Below are positions 1 to 6,642 of a stretch of 12,274 bases of DNA, one piece after another. The stretch's first letter is position 1, and each line of letters begins with the position of its first letter. Source of the DNA: Myxococcota bacterium (GTDB lineage Bacteria; Myxococcota_C; UBA6777). Location of the stretch: positions 1 to 12,274 of the forward strand of contig CAUJFU010000193.1 in the NCBI GenBank assembly GCA_963169055.1, given 5' to 3'. Position numbers and translations under genes: made by a program. The notes beneath the pieces are model-generated. The model was not told the DNA's origin. It did no database searches and worked only from the letters and a program-made list of their open reading frames with translations.

Positions 1-1
1 C

Positions 2-2527
2 ACCCTGCTGCTCTGCCTTTGGGCCTGCTCACCTTCTCCTGCGCCTCCGCCTTGTACCTCTTCTACCGACTGCCCCAACGCCACCTGCGATCTTGCCCTT
101 GGCTTCTGCCTTTCCAACCCGCCCAAAACCAATCCCCAACAGACCACCTTCCCCAACGGCAAGCCCACCCCCTGCCTCAACAACACCCACTGCCCGCTCG
201 ATCATCACTGCAAAGACGGCTTGTGTACCGCACAGTGCAGCACAGAAAACGACTGTTCACAAGAACAAAAATCTTGCTTGCGCACGCGCTTTTGTGGCCG
301 ATGCACCCAACACAGCGACTGCTTCTCTGGTCTCTCTTGCCAAGAAGGGCGCTGCGTCCCTTGCACACAAGACGCCTCATGCGATACCACCGAATACTGC
401 GACGCCACCACACAACTCTGCAAACGCCAATGTACAGCCCGCGAAGACTGCGAAGTCGGCCTACTTTGCAAACAAAACCGCTGCGAACCTTGTGAACGCG
501 ACTCCGACTGCAACACCCGCGAGATCTGCGAAGCTCTCGTCACAGAAAACGGTGAAACAAGCACCAAGCTCTGCCGCCAAGGATGCCGTACCGCCCAACA
601 ATGCGCAGCCCCGACCCCCCAATGCGACCTCTCCCGCTTGGCTTGTGTGGCTTGTCTCCAAGACCAAGATTGCGCAAGTAGCGGCCTCTTTTGCCGACAA
701 AACGCCTGCGTCACTTGCGAACAAGCAGGATGCAACAATGGTGAGTTTTGTGTCCGCGCCAAACAGCACTGCCTCCCCAACGGCTGCAACCAAGACAGCG
801 ATTGCGCCGCCCGAAGCAACGGCACCGTCTGCGATCCCACCACCTCGACTTGCGTCCAATGCTTTCAAACCGAACACTGCACCGCTCACAAAAAAGGCTC
901 CGTCTGCAAACAGAACACCTGTCAATCCTGCGAAAAAGACTCTGAATGCCCCGCACAGCAGATATGCCACGAAAAAGTCTGCAAAGACCAAGCGTGCCGA
1001 AGCTACCTCGATTGCTTGATCGATCCCAACGCAACCTCACCCAATCCCTCGGGCCTGCGCTACTGCTCCAAAGCCGATGGCCAAGAGGTCGGAGTCTGTA
1101 AAACTTGCGCTCTGTCTCAAAGCTGCGCCAAAGAGCTTTGCGGAACCGATCCAAAATGCAAAGCCTGCACAAGCACCAAAGAATGCCAAAATCTGTTGGG
1201 TTCAGACACGCATTGCGTCCAAGGATTGGGCGTTTGTGCATCAGGCCAATGCACAACATGGCAAGAATGCTTTGCGACACTTCCCACCGCAGATCCCCTC
1301 GGAAAGCTCTGTCTCGACAAGGCATGCAAAGACTGTAGCAGCGTCTTCGGATCCCTCGGTAGCATCGGCCTCGCTCCGAGCCAACTCAAACTCGCTTACG
1401 AAGGGCAGACCGCTTCCGCCCCTTTTTCGTGGAAGCCGAACCTGCTCCCCACCGACACCCGCAACATCTTCTACCAATGGGATGTCGGTAATCCGCCCCC
1501 CGGTCTCCAATACACATACCCCTCTCAAAATACACCGATCTTCTCGATGCACGGCACTTTTGCGAATGCCCCAACCACCGGCCAAAAACAAAGCGGCAGG
1601 ATGACCCTCTCTCTTTCGATCTGGCAGTACGCCCCCCACGGAAGAAAGGCCGTTTGCCGCCTCGATCATTCGGTCGATTGGGTGATCTGGCCCAAGCTGG
1701 AAACCTCGATCACGGGCAAACCCAACGCGCACCCCTCTCAACCCTTGATCGTCTGGCGGCCCTACGAACGCAATCAGCCCGAAGAAATCGACGCTTCGTC
1801 TTATGTCAAAGGCGGCGGCATCGTCCTTTCCAACGAATCTCGCCCCCGTTTCCGCTGCGCGCTCTACCAAGGCCCGGGACAAGGCGTCGTTCCCGATATC
1901 TTTGAAAGCACCAACGGATGCAAGCTCAAACGCAAGTTCTCGATCAACCCACCCAACGGCTATTATGGCTTCATGGTCTCGGTTGAAGACACCCTCGGCC
2001 AAAAAGTCGAAATCCCTTTCTTGGTCATCCCAGCCAATTGCGGCGAATCCAACCGCAAGATCGACGGCCCTGATCCCACCACTTGGACACGCCTCGCACC
2101 TGCCCAAACCGCCACATGGAATGTACGCATTGAAGACGCCCAGTATCGGACTTTTAGCGATAACAAGATCTGCGGCTTGCGCTTCCGCACCTCCCTCACC
2201 TCTCCCTTGCTCTCCCCTGCCCAAGATGCCCCCTCTTCCGCCCTTTCATGCACCAATGCCAGCCAACCACTCTGTGTCCGCTGCATCAACGGCTGCACCC
2301 TCTGCAACGACAACGTCTGTCGCTCCCGAAACGTCCCCAGCCTCTGTGTCCTCCCCGAAGGCGTCACCCTCTCTTATGACGTCGTGCTGCGCCACACACA
2401 GCCTCTTCGCCCCGCCAAACCCGCATTCCTCGTCTTCCAGATCCGCAACGCCTACAACTACGCATCCCAATTCCATTGCCAGATCTCGCTCTTCGAATCT
2501 CCCCTTCTCACCGCCCCTTCCCCCTGA
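2..2527 (+). CDS. Cys-rich multi-repeat surface lipoprotein, 5'-truncated by window edge
   Basis: The reading frame is open from base 2 to the TGA at 2525-2527, giving 841 visible residues. The first visible residues (TLLLCLWACS) look like the end of a lipoprotein signal peptide with the acylated Cys at visible residue 9, so only a short N-terminus is missing. The first in-frame ATG inside the window, at 221, would discard this signal and several Cys repeats, so it is not the start. Residues 9-445 hold about 70 cysteines in tandem units of roughly 22-26 residues, approximately C-x(4)-[DE]-C-x(5)-C-x(4)-C-x(2)-C. Residues 446-841 are Cys-poor and look beta-rich, with a second small Cys cluster near 730-780. 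Such Cys-rich modules are common in predicted surface proteins of myxobacteria-like organisms, where their role is mostly unknown. I infer disulfide-stabilised surface display, perhaps adhesion or binding. No enzymatic motif is visible. Codon use matches the neighbouring genes. Confidence 0.88.
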   Translation, partial: TLLLCLWACSPSPAPPPCTSSTDCPNATCDLALGFCLSNPPKTNPQQTTFPNGKPTPCLNNTHCPLDHHCKDGLCTAQCSTENDCSQEQKSCLRTRFCGRCTQHSDCFSGLSCQEGRCVPCTQDASCDTTEYCDATTQLCKRQCTAREDCEVGLLCKQNRCEPCERDSDCNTREICEALVTENGETSTKLCRQGCRTAQQCAAPTPQCDLSRLACVACLQDQDCASSGLFCRQNACVTCEQAGCNNGEFCVRAKQHCLPNGCNQDSDCAARSNGTVCDPTTSTCVQCFQTEHCTAHKKGSVCKQNTCQSCEKDSECPAQQICHEKVCKDQACRSYLDCLIDPNATSPNPSGLRYCSKADGQEVGVCKTCALSQSCAKELCGTDPKCKACTSTKECQNLLGSDTHCVQGLGVCASGQCTTWQECFATLPTADPLGKLCLDKACKDCSSVFGSLGSIGLAPSQLKLAYEGQTASAPFSWKPNLLPTDTRNIFYQWDVGNPPPGLQYTYPSQNTPIFSMHGTFANAPTTGQKQSGRMTLSLSIWQYAPHGRKAVCRLDHSVDWVIWPKLETSITGKPNAHPSQPLIVWRPYERNQPEEIDASSYVKGGGIVLSNESRPRFRCALYQGPGQGVVPDIFESTNGCKLKRKFSINPPNGYYGFMVSVEDTLGQKVEIPFLVIPANCGESNRKIDGPDPTTWTRLAPAQTATWNVRIEDAQYRTFSDNKICGLRFRTSLTSPLLSPAQDAPSSALSCTNASQPLCVRCINGCTLCNDNVCRSRNVPSLCVLPEGVTLSYDVVLRHTQPLRPAKPAFLVFQIRNAYNYASQFHCQISLFESPLLTAPSP

Positions 2528-2538
2528 TATCGGAGTAA

Positions 2539-2585
2539 CGCGGTTGGATAGTGGGGTGGGGTTCCATCCCGCGCATCCAATCGCG
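2539..2585 (+). terminator. Stem-loop downstream of the Cys-rich lipoprotein gene
   Basis: The arms cgcggttggat (2539-2549) and atccaatcgcg (2575-2585) pair over 11 bp with one G-U wobble, leaving a 25-nt G-rich loop. It starts 11 bp after the stop codon and lies before the activator gene. There is no clear U-tract after the stem, so it may be an RNA-stabilising or attenuating structure rather than a classic intrinsic terminator. An operator for the downstream gene is an alternative. Confidence 0.5.
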
Positions 2586-2695
2586 CCACTGCAATCGATT
2601 TTCAAAGAAGTTGCCTATCTGCCGCAAGATGCGTACAATCGCCCAAGAAGATCGCCTCCACGCCACACGGCACGAACCCTCAGTGCGGATCAAGC

Positions 2696-4201
2696 ATGCC
2701 AGCAGAAGACCTGATCGAATGGGAACACCATCTTGCCCCCATCTATCGGCACAATCCCTACAGCCACCCGACTTACGAACGCGAGCGCCGCAAGATCGAG
2801 CGCCAGCTCCAAGCGATCCAAGGAGATGTCGTCTCAGCGACCGTCGACGATCGGCTGCAAATGATGCGGCGATGGCTCGAACGCTACGCAGCACAAGGGC
2901 GGCTGTATCCGACACTTTGGCAGCGCTTTTATCTTTGCCTGTTGCGTTTCGTCCTTGATGCGGATGCCCGCACCCCCCAATACATCCCCTCGGATACAGG
3001 GACACTTTGGTATCAACTCGATCACCTCGGGCAGATCTTTGATGTCCACGAATGCCGAAAACTGCTGTCGATCGCCGAACGTGCGCGCTTAACCAAAACG
3101 GCGCTCAATCGCATCCGTGGCGCAAGCAACGAACTCACCCAACTCAAACGCCAAGCATGGGGGGCTTGCTTTGGCGAAGATCTGATCCGCCTGTTGGTGT
3201 ACGAACGTCTGCTCCAAGAACTCAATGTCCTGATCCTCGGTCCGACTGGCGCAGGAAAAGAACTGATCGCCCAAGTCCTCCTCGCCGCTGTTGGGGGCGA
3301 ATGGGACGAGCGCAAACGCGGGCAGTTGTGTTGGCACTCACACCGCACAGAAGCCCTCAACCTCGCGGAGTTTCCACGCGATCTGATGGCGGCCCAGATC
3401 GTCGGCTACAAGCGCGGTGCATTTACAGGAGCCAACCAAGACTTTCGCGGTGTGATGGCCCGTTGCCACCAAGGGGCTGTTTTTCTCGACGAGATCGGCG
3501 AACTCCCCGAAGAAGGCCAAGTCGTTTTGTTGCGCGCCCTTGAAACCCGACGTATCCGCCCTCTTGGAGCCGAATCCACCGAATACGCCGATGCCCGCGT
3601 CATCACCGCAACGCACAACGAACTCGACGATATCCAACGCGCTCCGCACTTTCGACGCGACCTGTATTTTCGCCTCGCGGGTTCGATTATCCGCGTGCCA
3701 CCCCTGCGCCAACGACGCGAAGATATCTTGCCGATCGCCCTCGGTTTCCTCGATGAATGGGGGCTGCGCACCCAAGCCAGCATCTACCTCGAAGACCCAC
3801 GCCACCTGATCACCCAATGGCTCGAAAGCGACGAGATCCGAAAACACCCTTGGCCCGGCAATGTCCGCGAACTCAAACGCGCCATCGCACAGCTTTTGCT
3901 TGGCCGCAGCGATACCCCCCTCCACGCCCCTCCAAGTACCTCTCCCTCACCACTCTTTCCCAACACAAACTCCGCATCATCGGCCTCATCCGCAATCCCT
4001 CCCTATCCCAAAGAGATCCTCCTCGCCGAATGGACCATGGACCAAGTCAAAGAATGGTATCTCCAGCACGCCCTCCAACACTACCAAGGCAACCAAAACG
4101 AAACCGCACGACGCCTCCAAATCCATCGCACCACCATCTATCACACCCTCCGAAGATCCGTGCGTTCGAACCCTTCTAACCGCAAACCCAGCGCATCCTA
4201 A
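2696..4201 (+). CDS. Sigma54-dependent transcriptional activator (AAA+ enhancer-binding protein, Fis-type HTH)
   Basis: This 501-residue protein has the core machinery for ATP-driven opening of sigma54-RNA polymerase promoter complexes. Visible motifs are Walker A GPTGAGKE (182-189), the sigma54-contacting loop GAFTGA (241-246), Walker B GAVFLDE (260-266), the arginine-finger segment RRDLYFRL (320-327), and sensor II WPGNVREL (386-393). A Ser/Pro-rich linker (about 405-435) leads to a C-terminal Fis-like HTH around 468-487 (NETARRLQIHRTTIYHTLRR). The N-terminal ~150 residues are Arg-rich and probably helical. They do not resemble a response-regulator receiver, PAS, GAF or FHA domain, so the signal is unknown. 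Walker A is slightly unusual, since most family members have GESGTGKE. The ATG at 2696 is the only ATG/GTG/TTG start in this frame after the stop at 2549, although its ribosome site is weak (GGA, 6 nt upstream). It is probably co-transcribed with the next gene. Its targets are not shown; the flanking envelope genes are candidates. Confidence 0.93.
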   Translation: MPAEDLIEWEHHLAPIYRHNPYSHPTYERERRKIERQLQAIQGDVVSATVDDRLQMMRRWLERYAAQGRLYPTLWQRFYLCLLRFVLDADARTPQYIPSDTGTLWYQLDHLGQIFDVHECRKLLSIAERARLTKTALNRIRGASNELTQLKRQAWGACFGEDLIRLLVYERLLQELNVLILGPTGAGKELIAQVLLAAVGGEWDERKRGQLCWHSHRTEALNLAEFPRDLMAAQIVGYKRGAFTGANQDFRGVMARCHQGAVFLDEIGELPEEGQVVLLRALETRRIRPLGAESTEYADARVITATHNELDDIQRAPHFRRDLYFRLAGSIIRVPPLRQRREDILPIALGFLDEWGLRTQASIYLEDPRHLITQWLESDEIRKHPWPGNVRELKRAIAQLLLGRSDTPLHAPPSTSPSPLFPNTNSASSASSAIPPYPKEILLAEWTMDQVKEWYLQHALQHYQGNQNETARRLQIHRTTIYHTLRRSVRSNPSNRKPSAS

Positions 4202-4218
4202 ATGTGCGGTGACCTCGT

Positions 4219-4224
4219 GAGGAG
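4219..4224 (+). promoter_or_regulatory. Shine-Dalgarno GAGGAG deciding a TTG start
   Basis: GAGGAG lies 9 nt before the TTG at 4234. This is the clearest ribosome-binding site in this part of the window and supports the non-ATG start of the downstream gene. The next in-frame ATG is 36 codons further on. Confidence 0.7.
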
Positions 4225-4233
4225 ACGCGAAAC

Positions 4234-4734
4234 TTGAGCCAACCAACACCGCCCGAACACTTCCTCCACGACTTCCCTCAATTTGTGGGAAAGCTGCTTG
4301 AGGCCACCACCGCCACCCATCCACCGTCCACCCACAAAGAGATGCCCCCTCCCCTTGCCAACCTCTGGCTCGCCGCAAGTGCAAGCCTCGGCCTCACCGT
4401 ATTGACCCGCGTCGTCAACGACTCTCCCCAACTCCACGCCATCCTCGAACAATACACCGATCACCCCATCCACCCGACCCATCACGAACATCACGCCTCC
4501 AAACTTTCCCTCGGAAGCACCCTCCACAACCTATCCTCCGGGCTTGCCATCGACGCAGACAGCCTCGCTCAACAGCAGCAATATCTCTTCCTTCTCGAAC
4601 GCCTCGAAGAGGACTTCCGCCTCCTCCAACAAGAACGCCATACCCTCTCCCTCACCCCCGAAGAGATCGCCACCGAGATCGAAGAACTTTTCGCCACCAC
4701 CCTCTACTCCCTCACCCGCCTCCAACGCCCCTAG
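4234..4734 (+). CDS. Hypothetical protein, 166 aa, downstream of the sigma54 activator
   Basis: I do not recognise the family. The TTG start is supported by GAGGAG nine bases upstream. There is no signal peptide. Residues 41-61 form one moderately hydrophobic stretch (begins LANLWLAASASLGLTVL) that could be a buried helix or a weak membrane segment. Residues 78-88 are His-rich (HPIHPTHHEHH), a possible metal-binding patch. Residues 111-160 are predicted by eye to be helical and coiled-coil-like, with many Gln, Glu and Leu. The gene follows the activator by 32 bp on the same strand, so the two are probably one transcript, and it may act in or be linked to the same regulatory process. That is inference from position only. 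Codon use resembles the neighbours, and the long open frame with an SD argues that it is real. Confidence 0.75.
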   Translation: MSQPTPPEHFLHDFPQFVGKLLEATTATHPPSTHKEMPPPLANLWLAASASLGLTVLTRVVNDSPQLHAILEQYTDHPIHPTHHEHHASKLSLGSTLHNLSSGLAIDADSLAQQQQYLFLLERLEEDFRLLQQERHTLSLTPEEIATEIEELFATTLYSLTRLQRP

Positions 4735-4926
4735 AGTATCCGCGTATTCCTTCTATGCTGCGGGCGCTAAGACGCCCACAAAGCAGGCCCAAGCAATCTG
4801 TAGGCATCATACGAAATCCGCCCATGCTGTGGCCTATGTAGGGGCTGCCCCCTGTGGCTGCCCAAGAACAGGACTGCTGCCGCAAATCGTGTCGACGTTT
4901 CGAGCACACTTCTCTTGGGTATCGTA
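4735..4926. repeat. Convergent intergenic spacer with two GC-rich dyads (possible dispersed repeat)
   Basis: Genes on both sides point into this 192-bp spacer. Dyad 1 is gggcg (4762-4766) with cgccc (4773-4777). Dyad 2 is gggctgcc (4842-4849) with ggctgccc (4856-4863), seven pairs plus a T-T mismatch around a 6-nt loop. Dyad 2 sits in a segment of the form gtaggggc...tgtgg...gccc, which resembles a palindromic repeat type that I recall as dispersed in intergenic regions of various bacteria. That resemblance is from memory and is unverified. Either dyad could end transcription from both sides, though neither has a good U-tract. No gene is credible here. Confidence 0.45.
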
Positions 4927-6612
4927 TTACGGCACCAACAAAGCCGAACCAACGGGCGGATAAGCAGGATACGAACCGTCGCGAGCCACAAGCTGCGGAT
5001 TGGTCTTCAAGATCGCCTGAACGGACACCCCGCGCATATAAGCGATCATCTCCAACGTCTCGCCTTGTCGGACGATGTGCATGCGCCCACCCGCAGCAGT
5101 GGGTTCACCGTCTTCGGTTTCCCATGCAGGGACAGGCATGGCCTCGCGCCCTACGTGACGCATCACAGGCAGGGGCGCATCGTGAAAAGGTGCGTTGGAA
5201 TGTTGTCGCACGTGCTGGTAAGACTCGTTGGGGGCGGATTGTGCGGCCCATCCTGCACGTCCAACCGCGCCGTGAACCGTTTGGTCTGGATCGAGGTTCA
5301 CGTTGTCGAGTTCGGCTTGGCCGATGTTGTTGAGCGCGTTGCGCTGGTGATGAAACCAATTGGCTTGTCCGGCCTGCTTTCCAACAACCCCTGCCACGGT
5401 CGAATCCGCATCAAGCTGCACGCCTTCCAGCTCGACTTGGCCAAGACTATTGAACTGATTGCGTTGTTGATGATGCCAACTGCCCTTGGCCCCGGCACTT
5501 CCGACCACCATATCCACCGTCGACTCGCCTTCCAACTGGATTCCGCTCTCTGCCCGTTCGAGGGTGTTGAACTGGTTGCGCTGTTGATGGTGCCAACTGC
5601 CCTTGGCCCCGGCACTTCCGACCACTACATCCACCGTCGACTCGATCTCTAGCTGCACGCCGTCCAGCTCGACTTGACCGAGACTGTTGAACTGATTGCG
5701 TTGTTGGTGATGCCAACTGCCCTTGGCTCCCGCACTTCCAAGTACCACGTCCACCGTCGACTCGATCTCCAACTGCACGCCATCCAGCTCGACTTGGCCG
5801 AGGCTATTGAACTGATTGCGTTGTTGATGATGCCAACTGCCCTTGGCTCCGACTCTTCCGACCACTGCGTCTCGGGTGGTTTCGGGATCGAATTGGATAT
5901 CTTGAGCGATATCCGAACGGCCCAAGCTGTTGAGCGCGTTGGGTTGGTGATGTTGCCAGCCTCCTTTGCCAACCATCGCAGCCATCGTACTTTCGGGATC
6001 GAATAATTCTTGTGGCGAGACTTTGCCTTCACCGTCCCGATTTAAGGGGGTGACACGTGGATTGGGTTGGTTCGGTGCGCGAAGCCTCGGTTTTTTTGGC
6101 CCTTCAAAAACATCCCCTGCCACGCCTTCGAGGATGGGGGTGGGAGGGGCCTCTTCGGGCTTCTTTTTCAGACGAAGTCCCACAGCGGCGTTTTGCCACA
6201 AGTTCGCCAAGCTGGAGCGTACACGCGAAAAAAAGCTTGGTGCATCTGTGCTTTGGTGGGTCTGTTGTTTTTGTGCTTCTTCGGCCAAGCGCTGTTTCTC
6301 GGCTTGTAGCGCAGCTTCGTTTAGCACAGCCACCGAAGAACTCGGCGCAGCGGAAGGTGCAGCGGGTCGCCCTCCGACAGACGCAGCAGCGGCCTGTTGC
6401 AGCTTGGCTTGGTTTGTCGGATCGTTGAGCGCTACAGATGGCGGTGGGTTCGAGGGTTTGGCGTCGTTTGGCTTTTCCTCGACCACACCATGCAAGACCG
6501 CCTTGGCATGACGGATGTACGACATCGACATCTTGTCTTGCATCTCTTCGAGCGGAACTTGAGCGCGCTCTTTCTTTTTTGCGGGGGGTTTGGGATCTTG
6601 TGCTTTTGCCAT
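4927..6612 (-). CDS. LysM-terminal protein with seven ~40-residue HHQ repeats
   Basis: The 561-residue protein has no signal peptide or membrane segment. Residues 1-180 are low-complexity (Ala, Pro, Gln, Lys), with a short helix around 125-150. Residues 191-202 (NRDGEGKVSPQE) fit an EF-hand-like calcium loop with Asn at position 1. Residues 203-470 contain seven tandem repeats of about 40 residues. The shared core is [ED]-[ST]-T-V-x-x-V-V-G, then G-x-x-x-W-H-H-Q-x-R-N-x-[FL]-N-x-[LI]-G-Q. Repeats 2-5 are almost identical, repeats 1 and 6 are divergent, and repeat 7 is degenerate. Residues 511-561 form a LysM domain (begins HIVRQGETLEMIAY, ends GSALLVP), a peptidoglycan- or chitin-binding fold. 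LysM domains are also used in phage-tail-like assemblies, which often lack signal peptides. The gene starts 30 nt after the kinase stop, so it is probably in the same operon and could be a kinase substrate or effector. I know no named family with this repeat. Confidence 0.87.
   Translation of the reverse strand: MAKAQDPKPPAKKKERAQVPLEEMQDKMSMSYIRHAKAVLHGVVEEKPNDAKPSNPPPSVALNDPTNQAKLQQAAAASVGGRPAAPSAAPSSSVAVLNEAALQAEKQRLAEEAQKQQTHQSTDAPSFFSRVRSSLANLWQNAAVGLRLKKKPEEAPPTPILEGVAGDVFEGPKKPRLRAPNQPNPRVTPLNRDGEGKVSPQELFDPESTMAAMVGKGGWQHHQPNALNSLGRSDIAQDIQFDPETTRDAVVGRVGAKGSWHHQQRNQFNSLGQVELDGVQLEIESTVDVVLGSAGAKGSWHHQQRNQFNSLGQVELDGVQLEIESTVDVVVGSAGAKGSWHHQQRNQFNTLERAESGIQLEGESTVDMVVGSAGAKGSWHHQQRNQFNSLGQVELEGVQLDADSTVAGVVGKQAGQANWFHHQRNALNNIGQAELDNVNLDPDQTVHGAVGRAGWAAQSAPNESYQHVRQHSNAPFHDAPLPVMRHVGREAMPVPAWETEDGEPTAAGGRMHIVRQGETLEMIAYMRGVSVQAILKTNPQLVARDGSYPAYPPVGSALLVP
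5203..6003 (-). repeat. In-frame ~120-bp tandem repeats within the LysM gene
   Basis: The repeats encode residues 204-470 of the LysM protein. At DNA level the units spanning 5419-5895 (protein repeats 2-5) are very similar, with cores recurring every 117-120 bp. The 117-bp step reflects one residue missing in repeat 4. The outer units have drifted. This pattern suggests unit duplication or gene conversion in the middle of the array, with possible copy-number variation between strains. Confidence 0.85.
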
Positions 6613-6642
6613 CTTTGCGACGCCTACAACCTACTTAACGAC

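Noticed and set aside
93-1019. Long plus-strand frame (308 codons) rich in Ala, Pro and Thr
   Set aside because: It overlaps the Cys-repeat gene in another frame, has low-complexity composition and no SD. It is a by-product of the GC-rich codon pattern.
1241-2224. Minus-strand frame of 327 codons
   Set aside because: It lies wholly antisense to the C-terminal part of the Cys-rich lipoprotein, with no recognisable domain.
2629-2958. Upstream ATG at 2629 as a possible start for the activator
   Set aside because: It is in a different frame from the AAA+ protein. A single frameshift would be needed, and the 2696 start gives a coherent N-terminus.
3338-3925. Minus-strand frame of 195 codons
   Set aside because: It is antisense to the AAA+ core of the sigma54 activator and shows no domain of its own.
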